A stretch of DNA of 64,000 bases from Methylobacterium sp. J-078. GTDB taxonomy: Bacteria > Pseudomonadota > Alphaproteobacteria > Rhizobiales > Beijerinckiaceae. Under the pieces are notes generated by a model. That model was given only the letters and a program-made list of their open reading frames with translations, did no database searches and had not been told where the DNA came from. Both the position numbers and the translations under genes were made by a program. Shown here one piece after another: positions 48,666 to 60,732 of this stretch; position 1 is the stretch's first letter, and the number at the start of each line of letters is the position of its first letter. The stretch covers positions 93,798 to 157,797 of the forward strand of contig NZ_JAKSYI010000094.1 of assembly GCF_022829285.1 (NCBI RefSeq), given 5' to 3'.

Positions 48666-48712
48666 AAACGCAGAGCGGGCGACACCCATGAGGTGCCGCC
48701 CGCTCTGCGTTT
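48666..48712. terminator. Bidirectional terminator between rcdA and rpmE
   Basis: AAACGCAGAGCGGGCG pairs with CGCCCGCTCTGCGTTT, and the stem continues through ACACC/GGTG around a small loop with one bulge. A-run and T-run flank it, so it works for both the rcdA (+) and rpmE (-) transcripts. Confidence 0.9.
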
Positions 48713-48766
48713 CACGCCATCGTGAGGCCGGCCGCCGCGTGAGCGCCGAGCCAGCCTACGATCCGC

Positions 48767-49021
48767 TTACTTCTTGCCGAACGACAGGGCGCCGAAGCGC
48801 GAGTTGAAGCGCGAGACGCGGCCACCGCGATCGAGCATCTTCTGCTCGCCGCCGGTCCAGGCCGGGTGCGTGTTCGGGTCGATGTCGAGGTTGAGGGTGT
48901 CACCCTCCTTGCCGTAGGTCGATCGGGTCATGTAGTCCGACCCATCGGTCATCACGACCTTGATGAAGTGGTAGTCGGGATGCTCGGTACCCTTGGCCTT
49001 GTCGGCCGCGCTCTTTGCCAT
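48767..49021 (-). CDS. rpmE: 50S ribosomal protein L31
   Basis: Large-subunit protein at the intersubunit bridge. The 84-residue sequence has [40 protein letters not shown] and the tail [20 protein letters not shown]. The zinc-binding Cys residues of the C+ type are absent, so this is a C-minus L31. The ATG giving [15 protein letters not shown] was chosen because the upstream in-frame sequence is unlike L31. A strong terminator follows it. Confidence 0.95.
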   Translation of the reverse strand: MAKSAADKAKGTEHPDYHFIKVVMTDGSDYMTRSTYGKEGDTLNLDIDPNTHPAWTGGEQKMLDRGGRVSRFNSRFGALSFGKK

Positions 49022-49215
49022 GACGAAACCCTTGAAGTCGAAATCCTGGAATAGCCAAGCCGACCGGCCCGTCTGGCGGCCCGCGGCCATAGATCACGCG
49101 CAATCGGATGAAGGCGCGCCTATACCCCACGCACCTTCGCTCGACAAGCGTGCGCCGATCGAAGAGACCGCCCGGCGGTCGCTTTTCCTGAGACGACCAA
49201 TGATGACGAGGCACC

Positions 49216-51063
49216 ATGGCTCGCGGCCGTGACAAGAAAAACTCCGGGGAGGCCCGGCCGAAGGCACCGCTCGGCTCGCTGCGCCCGCTGATTCCCTTCG
49301 CGGCGGTGTATCGCGGGCGGATGCTCGCGGCGTTCCTCGCGCTGCTGGCGGCGTCGGGCGCGACTCTGGTGGTGCCGATCGCGCTGCGCCGGGTGATCGA
49401 CCACGGCTTCTCGCCGGACGGGCAGGGGGTGATCGACACCTACTTCGCCGCCCTGATCGGCGTGGTCGCCGTCCTCGCCCTGTCCAGCGGCGCCCGCTAC
49501 TACACGGTCGTGACCCTGGGCGAGCGTGTGGTGGCGGACCTGCGCACGGCGGTGTTCCGGCGCCTGACCCAGCTCGACCCGGCCTTCTTCGACCGGTCGC
49601 TCTCGGGCGAGATCATCTCGCGCCTCACGGCGGACGCGACGCAGGTCAAGGCGGTCTTCGGCGTCTCGATCTCGATCCTCCTGCGCAATGCCTTCCTGTT
49701 CTCGGGCGCCGTGGTGATGATGGTGATAACCAGCCCCAGGCTCTCGATCCTGGTGCTGGCCGCGATTCCCCTCATCGTGTTCCCGCTGATTCTGTCGGGG
49801 CGGGGCGTGCGCCGGCGCTCGCGGGCGGCGCAGGACCGGCTGGCCGACGCCTCCGCCTACGCGGCCGAGGCGGTGAACGCGATCCGCACGATGCAGGCCT
49901 TCGGCATGGGCCGGACCACTGCGGCCCGCTTCGGCGAGGCCTCCGAGAATGCCTATGGGGCGGCCCGCGATTCGATCCAGGCGCGTGCCCTCCTCACGGG
50001 CGTGGCGATCTTCCTCATCTCCGCCAGCGTCGTCGGGGTGATGTGGTACGGCGCGCAAGGAGTGCTGGCCGGCACCATGACCGCCGGCCAGCTCTCGCAG
50101 TTCGTGCTCTACGCGGTGTTCGGCGCGAGTGCCCTGGGCCAGCTCTCGGAGGTCTACGGCGAGCTCGCCCAGGCCGCCGGGGCCGCCGAGCGCCTGGGTG
50201 AGATCCTGGCCGCCGAGCCGGCGATTCGGGTCCCGGCGGACCCCGTGCCGATGCCGGTCCCGGCCAAGGGCGCTGTGTCCTTCGAAGCCGTGCGCTTTCT
50301 CTACCCGGCGCGTCCCGACCATCCCTCCCTCGACGGAATCAGCTTCACGATCGCACCGGGCGAGCGCGTCGCGCTGGTCGGCCCCTCGGGCGCCGGCAAG
50401 ACCACGGTGCTGCAATTGCTGCTGCGCTTCTACGATCCGCAGACCGGCCTCATCCGGGTCGACGGGGTCGACATCGCTCGGGCCGATCCCGATGCGCTGC
50501 GCGAGCGCCTCGCCCTGGTGCCGCAGGACCCCACCGTGTTCTCCGGCAGCGTGTTGGAGAACATTCGCTACGGCCGGCCCCAGGCCACCGAGGCGCAGGT
50601 GCAGCGCGCCGCCGAACTCGCCAATGCGGACGGGTTCATCCAGGCCTTGCCGCAGGGCTACGCCACCACCGTGGGCGAGCGCGGCGTCACCCTGTCCGGT
50701 GGCCAGCGTCAGCGCGTGGCGATCGCGCGCGCCATCCTGAAGGACGCCCCGATCCTGCTCCTCGACGAGGCGACCTCCGCCCTCGACGCTGAGAGTGAGC
50801 GCGCCGTGCAGGCCGCCCTCGACACCCTGATGCGCGGGCGCACCACCCTGGTCATCGCCCACCGCCTCGCCACGATCCGCAAGGCGGACCGGATCCTCGT
50901 CCTCGACGGTGGCCGGATCGTGGAGAGCGGGACGCACGAGAGCCTGCTGGCGCAGGGCGCGCTCTATGCGCAGCTCGCCGCCCTGCAGTTCACCGACGCG
51001 CTGGACGAGACGGCGCGGGGCAAGGAACCGCGTCCGCGCCTGACGGCCCTTCCAGCCGAGTAG
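49216..51063 (+). CDS. ABC exporter with fused ATPase (MsbA/lipid-exporter type)
   Basis: Half-transporter of 615 residues: a six-span membrane domain (residues about 25-320; LPDPAFFD-like intracellular loop TQLDPAFFDRSLSGEIISRL) fused to an ATPase. Walker A is GPSGAGKTTVLQ, the Q-loop VPQDPTVFSGSVLENI, the signature LSGGQRQRVAIARAI, Walker B ILLLDEATSALDAES and the switch His is in LVIAHRLATIRKADRI. It should work as a homodimer. Substrate unknown; a lipid/LPS-core flippase (MsbA) or multidrug pump are both possible. It stands alone, divergent from rpmE. Confidence 0.93.
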   Translation: MARGRDKKNSGEARPKAPLGSLRPLIPFAAVYRGRMLAAFLALLAASGATLVVPIALRRVIDHGFSPDGQGVIDTYFAALIGVVAVLALSSGARYYTVVTLGERVVADLRTAVFRRLTQLDPAFFDRSLSGEIISRLTADATQVKAVFGVSISILLRNAFLFSGAVVMMVITSPRLSILVLAAIPLIVFPLILSGRGVRRRSRAAQDRLADASAYAAEAVNAIRTMQAFGMGRTTAARFGEASENAYGAARDSIQARALLTGVAIFLISASVVGVMWYGAQGVLAGTMTAGQLSQFVLYAVFGASALGQLSEVYGELAQAAGAAERLGEILAAEPAIRVPADPVPMPVPAKGAVSFEAVRFLYPARPDHPSLDGISFTIAPGERVALVGPSGAGKTTVLQLLLRFYDPQTGLIRVDGVDIARADPDALRERLALVPQDPTVFSGSVLENIRYGRPQATEAQVQRAAELANADGFIQALPQGYATTVGERGVTLSGGQRQRVAIARAILKDAPILLLDEATSALDAESERAVQAALDTLMRGRTTLVIAHRLATIRKADRILVLDGGRIVESGTHESLLAQGALYAQLAALQFTDALDETARGKEPRPRLTALPAE

Positions 51064-51088
51064 GCGCCGGCCGGGCCCGGGGCCCCGC

Positions 51089-51871
51089 TCAACCCTGGAG
51101 CTGCGTCCCGCTGAGGGGGTTCGCCTCGTCCCAGCCGTAGCCCAGGGTCTCGAACCGCATCGAGCGGGTGTCGACCATGAGCAGGCGCCCGATCAGGGGT
51201 TCGCCGAAGCCCGTCACGGTGCGAATCACCTCCAGCGCCATCAGCGAGCCCATGACGCCCGCGAGTGCCCCGAGGACACCGGCCTCCGCGCAGGGTGGCA
51301 CCGCGCCGGGCGGCGGCGGGCTCGGGAACAGGCAGCGATAGGTCGGGTTCGGGCGCCCGTCCGCGCCGGCCTCGTAGGGCCGCAGCGTGGTCAGGGAGCC
51401 GTCGAATCGCCCGAGCGCCGCCGTCACCAGGGGGCGCCGGGCGTGGAAGCAGGCATCGGAGACCGCGTAGCGCGTGGCGAAGTTGTCCGAGCCGTCGGCC
51501 ACCACGTCGTAGGCCGCGATCAGCGCACCCGCGTTCTCCACCGTGAGGCGCGTCGGGTGCGCTTCCACCGCCACGTGCGGGTTGAGGCGCGCCACCGCCT
51601 CGGCCGCGCTCTCGACCTTGAGGCGACCGATATCGGCGGTTGCGTGAATCACCTGCCGCTGGAGGTTCGAGAGCGAGACGATATCGTCGTCGACGATGCC
51701 GATCGTCCCGATTCCGGCGGCGGCGAGGTACTGGATCAGCGGCGCGCCGAGGCCGCCGGCCCCGATGACGAGGACGCGGGCGGCCTTCAGCCGTGTCTGT
51801 CCCGGGCCGCCGACCTCCGGAAGGACGAGGTGGCGGGCATAGCGTTCGACTTCGTCGGGGGAGAAGGCCAT
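51089..51871 (-). CDS. HesA/MoeB/ThiF family adenylyltransferase
   Basis: E1-like enzyme of 260 residues that adenylates the C-terminal Gly-Gly of a sulfur-carrier protein (MoaD, ThiS or similar). The start [20 protein letters not shown] is diagnostic, and the ATP-binding loop [20 protein letters not shown] and substrate motif [15 protein letters not shown] follow. The usual zinc CxxC pairs of MoeB are not complete: the first site reads PTYRCLFP with one Cys, and no second pair is seen at the end. It may use the remaining Cys of [10 protein letters not shown]. Partner protein is not encoded nearby. Confidence 0.9.
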   Translation of the reverse strand: MAFSPDEVERYARHLVLPEVGGPGQTRLKAARVLVIGAGGLGAPLIQYLAAAGIGTIGIVDDDIVSLSNLQRQVIHATADIGRLKVESAAEAVARLNPHVAVEAHPTRLTVENAGALIAAYDVVADGSDNFATRYAVSDACFHARRPLVTAALGRFDGSLTTLRPYEAGADGRPNPTYRCLFPSPPPPGAVPPCAEAGVLGALAGVMGSLMALEVIRTVTGFGEPLIGRLLMVDTRSMRFETLGYGWDEANPLSGTQLQG

Positions 51872-51984
51872 GGCCAGCAGATAAGCCCGGCCGGCACGCG
51901 GCGAAAGCCCGGCCGCGAATTGCACCCCCGCGCACCGGCGCTTATGGCCGTGCGCACCCGGACATCACGCCAAGAGTCCCGCCC

Positions 51985-53163
51985 GTGCCGAACGCGCTCC
52001 TCGACCGCTCCCCCGTCGCCCTCGCCCAGAGCCTGATCCGCTGCCCCTCCGTGACACCGGAGGAGGGCGGCGCGCTCACTTGGCTCGCCGGCATCCTCGA
52101 AGGGGCCGGTTTCACCGTGGAGCGTCCCCGCTTCTCGGAAGCGGGCACCCCCGACATCGAGAACCTTTATGCCCGCATCGGCACGCGGGCGCCCTACCTG
52201 CTGTTTGCCGGCCACACCGATGTGGTGCCCCCCGGCGACGTCGCGCGCTGGGGTCACGGCCCCTTCGACGGTACGGTGGAGAACGGAATCCTGTACGGGC
52301 GCGGTGCCGTCGACATGAAGGGCGGCATCGCCTGCATGCTCGCCGCGGCCCTCGACTATCTCGACGTGGCCGGACCGGACCTGCCGGGCTCGATCGGCTT
52401 CCTCATCACCGGCGACGAGGAGGGGCCGGCGATCAACGGCACGGTGAAGCTCCTCGAATGGGCCCGGGCCCGGGGTGAGCGCTTCGACCATTGCCTGCTC
52501 GGCGAACCCACCAACCCCGATTCGCTCGGCGACATGATCAAGATCGGCCGGCGCGGTTCGCTCACGGGCCGGCTCGTGGTTCATGGCCGCCAGGGCCACG
52601 TGGCCTATCCCGATCTCGCCGAGAACCCGATTCCCGGTCTCATGCGCCTGGCCTCCGCGCTGCTCGCCGAGCCGCTCGACGCCGGAACCCGGCACTTCGA
52701 CGCCTCGAACCTCGAATTCACTACCCTCGACGTGGGCAACCAGGCCACCAACGTGATCCCGGCCGAGGCCCGCGCGACCTTCAACGTCCGCTTCAACGAG
52801 ACCTGGACCGCCGAGACCCTGGGGGCGGAAATCCGTGCCCGCCTCGATCGGGCGGCGGGGCGGAGCGTCCGCTACACCCTCGACCTCCTGCCCTCGAACT
52901 CCCCGGCCTTCCTCACGAAGCCCGACGCGTTCACCGAGCTCGTCGCCGGGGCGATCACCACGGAGACCGGGCGCCGGCCGCTGCTCTCGACCACGGGCGG
53001 CACCTCGGATGCCCGCTTCATCAAGGATGCCTGCCCGGTGATCGAGTTCGGCCTCGTCGGCCGCACGATGCACCAGACCGACGAATGCGTGCCGGTGGCC
53101 GACCTCCACCGTCTGACCGCGATCTACACGCGGGTGCTGGCGGCGTATTTCGACGCGCGCTAG
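51985..53163 (+). CDS. dapE: Succinyl-diaminopimelate desuccinylase
   Basis: Zinc enzyme of the M20 family in lysine and peptidoglycan meso-DAP synthesis. The metal and catalytic residues are visible: [62 protein letters not shown] and the C-terminal [17 protein letters not shown]. Length 392 residues. A GTG start ([20 protein letters not shown]) was chosen because no ATG precedes the conserved first helix. It is divergent from the MoeB-like gene. Confidence 0.97.
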   Translation: MPNALLDRSPVALAQSLIRCPSVTPEEGGALTWLAGILEGAGFTVERPRFSEAGTPDIENLYARIGTRAPYLLFAGHTDVVPPGDVARWGHGPFDGTVENGILYGRGAVDMKGGIACMLAAALDYLDVAGPDLPGSIGFLITGDEEGPAINGTVKLLEWARARGERFDHCLLGEPTNPDSLGDMIKIGRRGSLTGRLVVHGRQGHVAYPDLAENPIPGLMRLASALLAEPLDAGTRHFDASNLEFTTLDVGNQATNVIPAEARATFNVRFNETWTAETLGAEIRARLDRAAGRSVRYTLDLLPSNSPAFLTKPDAFTELVAGAITTETGRRPLLSTTGGTSDARFIKDACPVIEFGLVGRTMHQTDECVPVADLHRLTAIYTRVLAAYFDAR

Positions 53164-53209
53164 TCCCGTCGTCGCGCCCGGCCGGGCCTGTCTGCCGCGA
53201 GGTCGGACC

Positions 53210-54568
53210 TCAGGCGGAACTACCCGGTGTGCCCGTTGAGGTGGATTGGGTCCGGAAGCGCCGGCAATCCGGACCAAGACGGTCGCCCACCGCGATGAAG
53301 ATCTGGCGCAGGCGCTGGACGTGTGGATCGTCGAGGCGCAACTCGATGCTGGCGACGACGAGGTCGACCGCGGACGCCCGGTCCGGTGCTGCTTCGATCA
53401 TGGTCGCACCCAGGATGATCCGGCCGACTTCGATCAACAGAGCCTCGTTGCGCACCGCGCTCGGGGCCGCGAGCCGTTCGAGGTCGAACAGGGTGCGCAC
53501 ACCGAGGGGCCAGAGCCTGATCACCTTCTCGCGCCCGACCGAGCAGCAGAGCTGCGCCTGAGCCACCCAATCCATGATCTGGTAGACGCCGTAGGGCGTC
53601 TCGACGAACAGCATCAGGGGGTTGGCGGCCGCCAGGTTCTGAGTCGAATGGATGTGATGGTCGTCGAGGCGCACGCGGATCTCGCTGTCGATCCCGTCGA
53701 TGATCTCCACGGGCGTGATCTTGAAGGCCCGGTAGACCTCGTATTCCTCCCGCTTGAAGTTCTTGAGCTTGTCACGCTGGACGATGTTTCGCAGCACGAC
53801 GTCCGGCATGATGCCGGCGACGAAGCAGCCGGTGACGGCGAGGGCCAGCACCAGGGGCGCGTTCATGGGCTCCTTCACGGTGGTCAGGAGTTCCGCGCCG
53901 CTCGCCCCGAGGCGGAGCAGGCCGATCACCAGGATCGGTGCGAGGACGATGCCGATGACGATCTTGATCGTCTCGCCGACGATCGTCGCCGGGCTCAGGT
54001 CGAAGTTCTTGATCGCGCGATACAGGTTGCGCAGCGCCGTCAGATAGCTGCCGGCGAAGGCCGCGCTGGCACCGAACAGCCAGACCGTGGTCCCGTCCTG
54101 GATCCGCGCGCAGGCGCCGTCCAGCCACGCGAAGCCGGGCGAGGTCGCGCACAGGAAGGCGGCCAGCAGCGACAGGGTGTGAAATACGGCCGCTGCGGCC
54201 ACCAAGCTGAAGGCGACGCTGCCCAGAACCCAGGCGGTCGTGGTGAAGTCCTCGCGGTGCCGCGACTGGTCGAAGATGTCCAGCGACCCGTCGGAGCCGT
54301 CGACCGCCCCGCTCTTTCCGAAGACCCGGGCGCGGCCGACGAAGTACTTGTACTTCACGAACTCGAACGAAGGGATCAATCGCTGGCTCGATGGCCCCGC
54401 GATGTCGAACACGGCTGCGAGATCACGGACGATCTCCTGCCTCTGGCGTTTCACCGCTTCGCGGATCGCGATGAAGATGAAGGGCGACAGGGCCGCGAAG
54501 ACGGTTGCGCCGAGGATGAACAGGTGAATGGGGAGTTTCGTCACAGGGCGTCCCATCATCTCCGGCAC
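53210..54568 (-). CDS. Multi-span membrane protein of unknown function
   Basis: A 452-residue protein with a hydrophobic N-terminal segment (PIHLFILGATVFAALSPFIF), then at least four further spans (TAWVLGSVAFSLVAAAAVFH, VWLFGASAAFAGSYLTALRN, IVIGIVLAPILVIGLLRLGA, APLVLALAVTGCFVAGIMPD), and a cytosolic C-terminal domain of about 200 residues rich in charged helices. I do not recognise the family. Start options at GTG, two ATGs and another GTG lie within 25 bp. It stands alone, with an AT-rich spacer upstream. Confidence 0.72.
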   Translation of the reverse strand: MPEMMGRPVTKLPIHLFILGATVFAALSPFIFIAIREAVKRQRQEIVRDLAAVFDIAGPSSQRLIPSFEFVKYKYFVGRARVFGKSGAVDGSDGSLDIFDQSRHREDFTTTAWVLGSVAFSLVAAAAVFHTLSLLAAFLCATSPGFAWLDGACARIQDGTTVWLFGASAAFAGSYLTALRNLYRAIKNFDLSPATIVGETIKIVIGIVLAPILVIGLLRLGASGAELLTTVKEPMNAPLVLALAVTGCFVAGIMPDVVLRNIVQRDKLKNFKREEYEVYRAFKITPVEIIDGIDSEIRVRLDDHHIHSTQNLAAANPLMLFVETPYGVYQIMDWVAQAQLCCSVGREKVIRLWPLGVRTLFDLERLAAPSAVRNEALLIEVGRIILGATMIEAAPDRASAVDLVVASIELRLDDPHVQRLRQIFIAVGDRLGPDCRRFRTQSTSTGTPGSSA

Positions 54569-54645
54569 GGGTCACACCGGATCGGACGAATGATCACGCT
54601 TCCTGTAGATTTCGCAACTTAAGATAAAATATTATCAACCTAAAG

Positions 54646-55404
54646 TTATTCTGGTGCGTAATCCACCCCCACGAGCGTCAGCCCGCAGGCCGGGGCCAGC
54701 GGACCGCAGCGGCTGCGGTCGCGGCTGGCCAGGATGTCGGCGACGTCGTCGGCGCTGAGCCGACCGCTGCCGGCGAGCATCAGCGTGCCGACCATCGAGC
54801 GGACCTGATGGTGCAGGAAGGCGCGGGCCGAGGTCGCCACCACGATCTCGTCGTGCAGGCCCATCGGCATCGCCGCCACGTCGAGTTGATCGAGGGTCCG
54901 GAGCGGGCTCTTCGCCTGGCACTCAGCGGCGCGGAAGGCGGTGAAGTCGTGCAGGCCGAGGAGGCGGGTGGCGGCCACGCGCATCAACCCGACGTCGAGG
55001 GGCCAGGGCACCTGCCAGACATGGGCCCGGTTGAGGACCGGCGGGGTGCGCCGGTTGAGGATCCGGTAGCGATAGTGTCGACGGGTGGCGGAATGCCGGG
55101 CATTGAACGCGGCGCCGACGATTTCCGCGCTAAGGATCGCCACGGGGTTCGGGCGCAGATGCGCGTTGAGCGCGTCGCGGACCACGTCGGTACGCCAGTC
55201 CCGCGCGAGATCGAGATGCGCGACCTGGTGGGTGGCATGCACCCCGGTGTCGGTGCGCCCCGCACAGGTGAGTCCGGCCACCTCGCCGGAGAAGCGCTTC
55301 ACGGCCGATTCGATCGCGCCCTGGACGGAGGGCTGGGCGGTCTGGCGCTGCCAGCCGCAGAACGGGCTGCCGTCATACTCGATGACGAGCTTGTAGCGCG
55401 GCAT
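54646..55404 (-). CDS. truA: tRNA pseudouridine(38-40) synthase TruA
   Basis: Forms pseudouridine at positions 38-40 of the tRNA anticodon arm. The 252-residue protein has the start [20 protein letters not shown], the catalytic Asp in [19 protein letters not shown] (nucleophile in RTDxGV), and [19 protein letters not shown] near the end. Start chosen at the universal [12 protein letters not shown]. fmt lies 19 bp upstream on the same strand and def beyond it, so the three are probably one operon (def-fmt-truA). Confidence 0.97.
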   Translation of the reverse strand: MPRYKLVIEYDGSPFCGWQRQTAQPSVQGAIESAVKRFSGEVAGLTCAGRTDTGVHATHQVAHLDLARDWRTDVVRDALNAHLRPNPVAILSAEIVGAAFNARHSATRRHYRYRILNRRTPPVLNRAHVWQVPWPLDVGLMRVAATRLLGLHDFTAFRAAECQAKSPLRTLDQLDVAAMPMGLHDEIVVATSARAFLHHQVRSMVGTLMLAGSGRLSADDVADILASRDRSRCGPLAPACGLTLVGVDYAPE

Positions 55405-55423
55405 CAGACCCGACCCGGACTGG

Positions 55424-56353
55424 TCATGCCAGCCCCATTCCCGGCGTGCGATGCGCGCCGCGCATGAACTCCGCGCCGCTGGCGACCCCACCCTTGCCGG
55501 CTCGGCGCAGGGCCCGCAGGCGCACGGCGCCCGTGCCGCAGGCGACCGTCGCCTCCGTGTCGAGGAGCGTGCCCGGGGCACCGGAGCCCGATGCGGTCTC
55601 GGCCGCCAGCACCTTCACGCGCTCCGGACCCTTGCCGAAATCCGCCTCGAAGAACGCGCCCGGAAAGGGAGACAGGCCGTTGATGTGGTTGGCGATCTCG
55701 CGGGCCGGCCGAGACCAGTCGATGCGGGCCTCGTCGTTGGTGATCTTGTGGGCGTAGAGCACGCCGGCCTCGGCCTGGGGCGTGAAGGTGAGGGCGCCCC
55801 GATCCAGGGCCTCGAGCGCGCGCGCCATCAGGTCGGCACCCAGCGGCATCAGCGCGTCGTGCAGGTCGCCCGCCGTCATGCCGGGGGTGATGGGCAACCG
55901 CGCCTCCATCGCCACCGGGCCGGTGTCGAGGCCCGCTTCCATGCGCATCACGCCGACGCCACTCATCCCGTCGCCCGCCATTACGGCGCGCTGAATCGGC
56001 GCGGCACCGCGCCAGCGCGGCAGCAGCGAGCCGTGCAGGTTCAGGCAGCCGTGGCGCGGCAGGTCGAGGATCGCCTGCGGCAGGAGCATGCCGTAGGCCA
56101 CCACCACGGCGACGTCGGCGGCGTGCCCCGCGAAGGTCTCGGCGGCGTCCGCTCCCTTCAGGCTGACCGGCGTCAGAACCGGGGCGCCGAGGCTCTCGGC
56201 CATCACCTGAACGGGCGAGGGCCTGAGGGCCATGCCGCGCCCGGCCCGGGCCGGCGCGCGGGTGTAGACGGCCGCGATCGTGTGTCCGTCCCCGGCGAGG
56301 CGCGCCAGGGTCGGCACCGCGAAATCCGGCGTGCCCATGAAGACGACGCGCAT
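55424..56353 (-). CDS. fmt: Methionyl-tRNA formyltransferase
   Basis: Formylates Met-tRNA(fMet) for initiation. The 309-residue protein has the start [16 protein letters not shown], the folate-site [20 protein letters not shown], a conserved [10 protein letters not shown] and the C-terminal OB-like domain with [13 protein letters not shown]. It sits between def and truA; def is 26 bp upstream. Confidence 0.97.
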   Translation of the reverse strand: MRVVFMGTPDFAVPTLARLAGDGHTIAAVYTRAPARAGRGMALRPSPVQVMAESLGAPVLTPVSLKGADAAETFAGHAADVAVVVAYGMLLPQAILDLPRHGCLNLHGSLLPRWRGAAPIQRAVMAGDGMSGVGVMRMEAGLDTGPVAMEARLPITPGMTAGDLHDALMPLGADLMARALEALDRGALTFTPQAEAGVLYAHKITNDEARIDWSRPAREIANHINGLSPFPGAFFEADFGKGPERVKVLAAETASGSGAPGTLLDTEATVACGTGAVRLRALRRAGKGGVASGAEFMRGAHRTPGMGLA

Positions 56354-56379
56354 GGCTCTTGATCCCTGAGGCTGCGGCG

Positions 56380-56895
56380 TCAGACGTCGCCGCGCTTGGC
56401 CGCCTTGGCGAACTTCTTCACCACCCGGTCGCGCTTGAGCTTCGACAGGTGGTCGATGAACAGCACGCCGTCGAGATGGTCGATCTCGTGCTGGATGCAG
56501 GTGGCGAGCAGGCCGTCCGCCTCGATCTCCTGCTCGACGCCCGCCAGATCGCGGAACCGCACGCGCACGCGATCGGGCCGCTCGACCTCACCGTAGAATT
56601 CCGGGATCGAGAGGCAGCCCTCGTCGTAGACCCGCTTCTCTTCGGACGCCCAGACGATCTCGGGATTGAGGAAGACCTGGGGGTGGCGGTCGTTCTCGTC
56701 CTTCGAGGTGTCGATCGTGACGACGCGCTTGGCCACCCCGATCTGGATCGCCGCGAGGCCGACGCCGGGCGCGTCGTACATCGTCTCCAGCATGTCGGCG
56801 GCGAGCGTCCGGATCTCGTCCGTCACGGGGCCGACGGGCTCGGAGGCGAGGCGCAGGCGCGTGTCGGGCAGGATCACGAGGGGGCGGATGGTCAT
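56380..56895 (-). CDS. def: Peptide deformylase
   Basis: Removes the N-formyl group from nascent proteins. All three metal-site motifs are intact: [10 protein letters not shown] (residues 44-53), [16 protein letters not shown] (Cys ligand) and [16 protein letters not shown] (two His ligands). At 171 residues it is the Gram-negative type 1 form. A GGAGCGATC stretch lies close to the ATG on the other side. It heads the def-fmt-truA series. Confidence 0.97.
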   Translation of the reverse strand: MTIRPLVILPDTRLRLASEPVGPVTDEIRTLAADMLETMYDAPGVGLAAIQIGVAKRVVTIDTSKDENDRHPQVFLNPEIVWASEEKRVYDEGCLSIPEFYGEVERPDRVRVRFRDLAGVEQEIEADGLLATCIQHEIDHLDGVLFIDHLSKLKRDRVVKKFAKAAKRGDV

Positions 56896-57020
56896 GGGAG
56901 CGATCGGACTTGAAACTGGGAGCGGGGCCGGCGGTGGCCTGAACCTCCGCGGATCGTGAGTCCCCGCAGATACGGGTGCGCCGGAGGCCGGTCAAATTGC
57001 CCGGCGCCCGCGCGACGCGA

Positions 57021-57626
57021 TCAGAACGGCGTGCGGCTGCGGATCGCCGCCGTCAGCGTGCCCTCGTCGAGGTAGTCGAGCTCCCCGCCCACCGGAACCC
57101 CGTGCGCCAGGCGGGTGACCTTCAGGTTATGGGCCTTCAGGGATTCTGTGACATAGTGGGCCGTGGTCTGGCCGTCGACGGTGGCGTTCAGCGCCAGGAT
57201 GATCTCGCGCATCGCCGGGTCGGCGGCACGGGCGACCAGGCTGTCGAGGTTCAGGTGCTCGGGCCGGACCCCGTCGAGGGCCGAGAGCACGCCGCCCAGC
57301 ACGTGGTAGCGCGCCGTGACCGCGCCCGAGCGCTCGAGGGCCCAAAGGTCGGAGACATCTTCCACCACGACCAGGATGGCGGGATCGCGACCTTCGTCGC
57401 AGCAAATCGTGCAGGGATCGCGCGTGTCGACGTTTCCGCAGGTCTGGCAGACGACGATGCGTTCGGATGCCACCCGCATGGCATCGGCCAGCGGCGCCAG
57501 CAGCGTCTCCCGCTTCTTGATGAGTTGCAGGGCGGCACGGCGCGCGGAGCGTGGGCCGAGCCCCGGCATCCGGGCGAGGAGCTGGATCAGGCGCTCGATC
57601 TCGGGGCCGGCGACGGCTTGGGGCAT
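57021..57626 (-). CDS. recR: Recombination protein RecR
   Basis: Part of the RecFOR pathway for loading RecA at gaps. The 201-residue sequence has the helix-hairpin-helix [20 protein letters not shown], the zinc finger [16 protein letters not shown] and the Toprim domain from about residue 78 ([57 protein letters not shown]). Usually recR directly follows dnaX-ybaB; here pckA and a cupredoxin-like gene intervene. The ATG giving [13 protein letters not shown] was chosen. Confidence 0.96.
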   Translation of the reverse strand: MPQAVAGPEIERLIQLLARMPGLGPRSARRAALQLIKKRETLLAPLADAMRVASERIVVCQTCGNVDTRDPCTICCDEGRDPAILVVVEDVSDLWALERSGAVTARYHVLGGVLSALDGVRPEHLNLDSLVARAADPAMREIILALNATVDGQTTAHYVTESLKAHNLKVTRLAHGVPVGGELDYLDEGTLTAAIRSRTPF

Positions 57627-58060
57627 GAAGCGCGGATCTCGTGGCGGGTGGAGAAGAGCCCACACGGCGGATTGCGTAAGGACGGACAACCGGGCCGTGC
57701 GGGACGAAAGGGATACCCGGCGGTACTGCGCCGAGCCCGTCCCGTTCGATCCTCAAATAGGGCCTTCGCCGCCCGATTTCGCCCCCTTCGGACGGACCGG
57801 GAACATCAAAAGGCAACGTCCCGGCGCATTTTCGAAAAAGCTTGGCCATCAACGCTGTTCATGTAACTTTTTTTGTCAGCCAACAGGCGAGTTGACGGCA
57901 AACCATCCGGGTCTATGCAAGGCGTGCGTGGTTCCGGACTGGAGAACCTGCGTGCGGTGGACCTGACCAACCGCGCGGACATTCCGGAGCGCGCGCAGAC
58001 GGAGAGCCGGAACGGCTTCCGGTCACAGAGGCGGCGACGCGATCAGGTGCCCGAGGAGAG
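57627..58060. other. Intergenic region upstream of pckA
   Basis: About 430 bp between divergent recR and pckA. The central part (CGAAAAAGCTTGG to TTTTTTTGTCAGCC) is lower in G+C and carries the pckA promoter candidate. No protein gene was recognised. Confidence 0.65.
57892..57919 (+). promoter_or_regulatory. Candidate promoter of pckA
   Basis: TTGACG, a 16-base spacer and TATGCA. An inverted pair GTCA/TGAC lies over and just left of the -35. The transcript would have a leader of about 135 bases before the pckA start. Confidence 0.5.
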
Positions 58061-59683
<1,623 letters not shown>

Positions 59684-59706
59684 GCGCCGCGATTCATCCG
59701 AGAGAG

Positions 59707-59728
59707 CCGGCCGGGGCGACCCGGCCGG
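59707..59728. terminator. Hairpin between convergent pckA and the cupredoxin-like gene
   Basis: CCGGCCGGG and CCCGGCCGG pair perfectly around a GCGA tetraloop, in the 52-bp gap between the two stop codons. No T-run, but a tight GNRA-capped stem. Confidence 0.6.
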
Positions 59729-59735
59729 TGGCGGC

Positions 59736-60197
59736 TCAGCCGGCCGGCGGCGTCAGGACCAGCTTGCCCTCGAAGGGCGCCTTCTGGTTGCGGTTGCTCG
59801 TGCAGGCATAAGTCTCCTGCCCCTCTTTGAGGGTACGGATGCGCAGCGTGCCCTTGCCGTTCTGCTTGACGAGGTAGCCCTTCTCGCTCGCCACGTGAAC
59901 GAGGTCGCCGTCGGCGTGCAGCACGTTGGCGTTCTCGAATTGGCCCGGCGCCGTGATGGTCACCGGCTCGCCGGCCGAACTGACGATGTGCAGTTCCACG
60001 TTCGTGTTGGCCGGAAGCCGCAATTCGGCGGGCGCGCAGACCGGTTTGTCACCATCCATCGTGATGGTGAGTTCGACCGGCGGCATCGCCCCGCTGCTGG
60101 CCGGCGGCAGCGGCTTGCTTTGGGCCAGGGCCGCATTCCCGAAGGCCGTGGCGCTCAGCGCTACGAGCCCGAACATCGCGTATCGCAAAATCATCAC
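59736..60197 (-). CDS. Secreted cupredoxin-like protein
   Basis: A 153-residue periplasmic protein. Signal peptide ILRYAMFGLVALSATAFGNA, cleavage near ALAQS. The mature part is beta-rich with LPANTNVELHIVSSAGEPVT, a pattern common to cupredoxin_1 folds (PxELxLPANTPVxL), and a C-terminal ETYACTSNRNQKAPFEGKLV with one Cys in a loop where copper ligands would lie. The Met/His ligands of a classical blue copper site are not complete. No redox partner nearby. Confidence 0.8.
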   Translation of the reverse strand: MMILRYAMFGLVALSATAFGNAALAQSKPLPPASSGAMPPVELTITMDGDKPVCAPAELRLPANTNVELHIVSSAGEPVTITAPGQFENANVLHADGDLVHVASEKGYLVKQNGKGTLRIRTLKEGQETYACTSNRNQKAPFEGKLVLTPPAG

Positions 60198-60327
60198 CTC
60201 GAACGTGTCTCACCGATCCCTGTGAGAAGCGTTGGAGATTCCGCGGGTTCCGGTTTCCGGAGGCGCGCGGCAAGGCGCCGCGACGCGGCGGGGAGGGCGC
60301 GAATCCCACACCCGCCGTGTTCGATCC

Positions 60328-60648
60328 TCAGAACAGCTTCATGCCCGGCGGGATCGGAAGGCCCTTGGTCAACTCGGCCATCCGCTCGGCGGCGACCTGC
60401 TCGGCCTTGCCCCGCGCGTCGTTGACGGCGGCCACGAGGAGATCCTCGAGGATCTCGCGCTCGTCGGGGACCATCAGCGTGGGATCGAGCTGGATGCCCC
60501 GTACGAGGCCCTTGGCCGTCATCGTCACCCGCACGGCGCCGCCGCCCGAGGCACCCGTGACCTCGACCGTGTCGAGTTCGTCCTGCAGGGAGGCCATCTT
60601 CTCCTGCATGGCCTGGGCCTGCTTCATGATGCCCATCAGGTCGCGCAT
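60328..60648 (-). CDS. YbaB/EbfC family nucleoid-associated protein
   Basis: DNA-binding dimer of 106 residues. The family sequence is clear: MRDLMGIMKQAQAMQEKMAS, EVTGASGGGAVRVTMTAKGL and LLVAAVNDARGKAEQVAAER. It lies 84 bp downstream of dnaX on the same strand, the usual association. recR, which normally follows, is about 2.7 kb away beyond pckA. Confidence 0.95.
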   Translation of the reverse strand: MRDLMGIMKQAQAMQEKMASLQDELDTVEVTGASGGGAVRVTMTAKGLVRGIQLDPTLMVPDEREILEDLLVAAVNDARGKAEQVAAERMAELTKGLPIPPGMKLF

Positions 60649-60732
60649 CGGCTCTGCTCCTTGGTTGGTTCGGGTTGGCGTCGTGAAAGAGACGGAGATG
60701 GCTCGCGATTCGGGACGCGACCAGGTGCGCGG

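Noticed and set aside
57626..57900. Possible small coding gene between recR and pckA on the plus strand
   Set aside because: The open frames here are Arg-rich with no ribosome-binding site and run into the promoter region of pckA.
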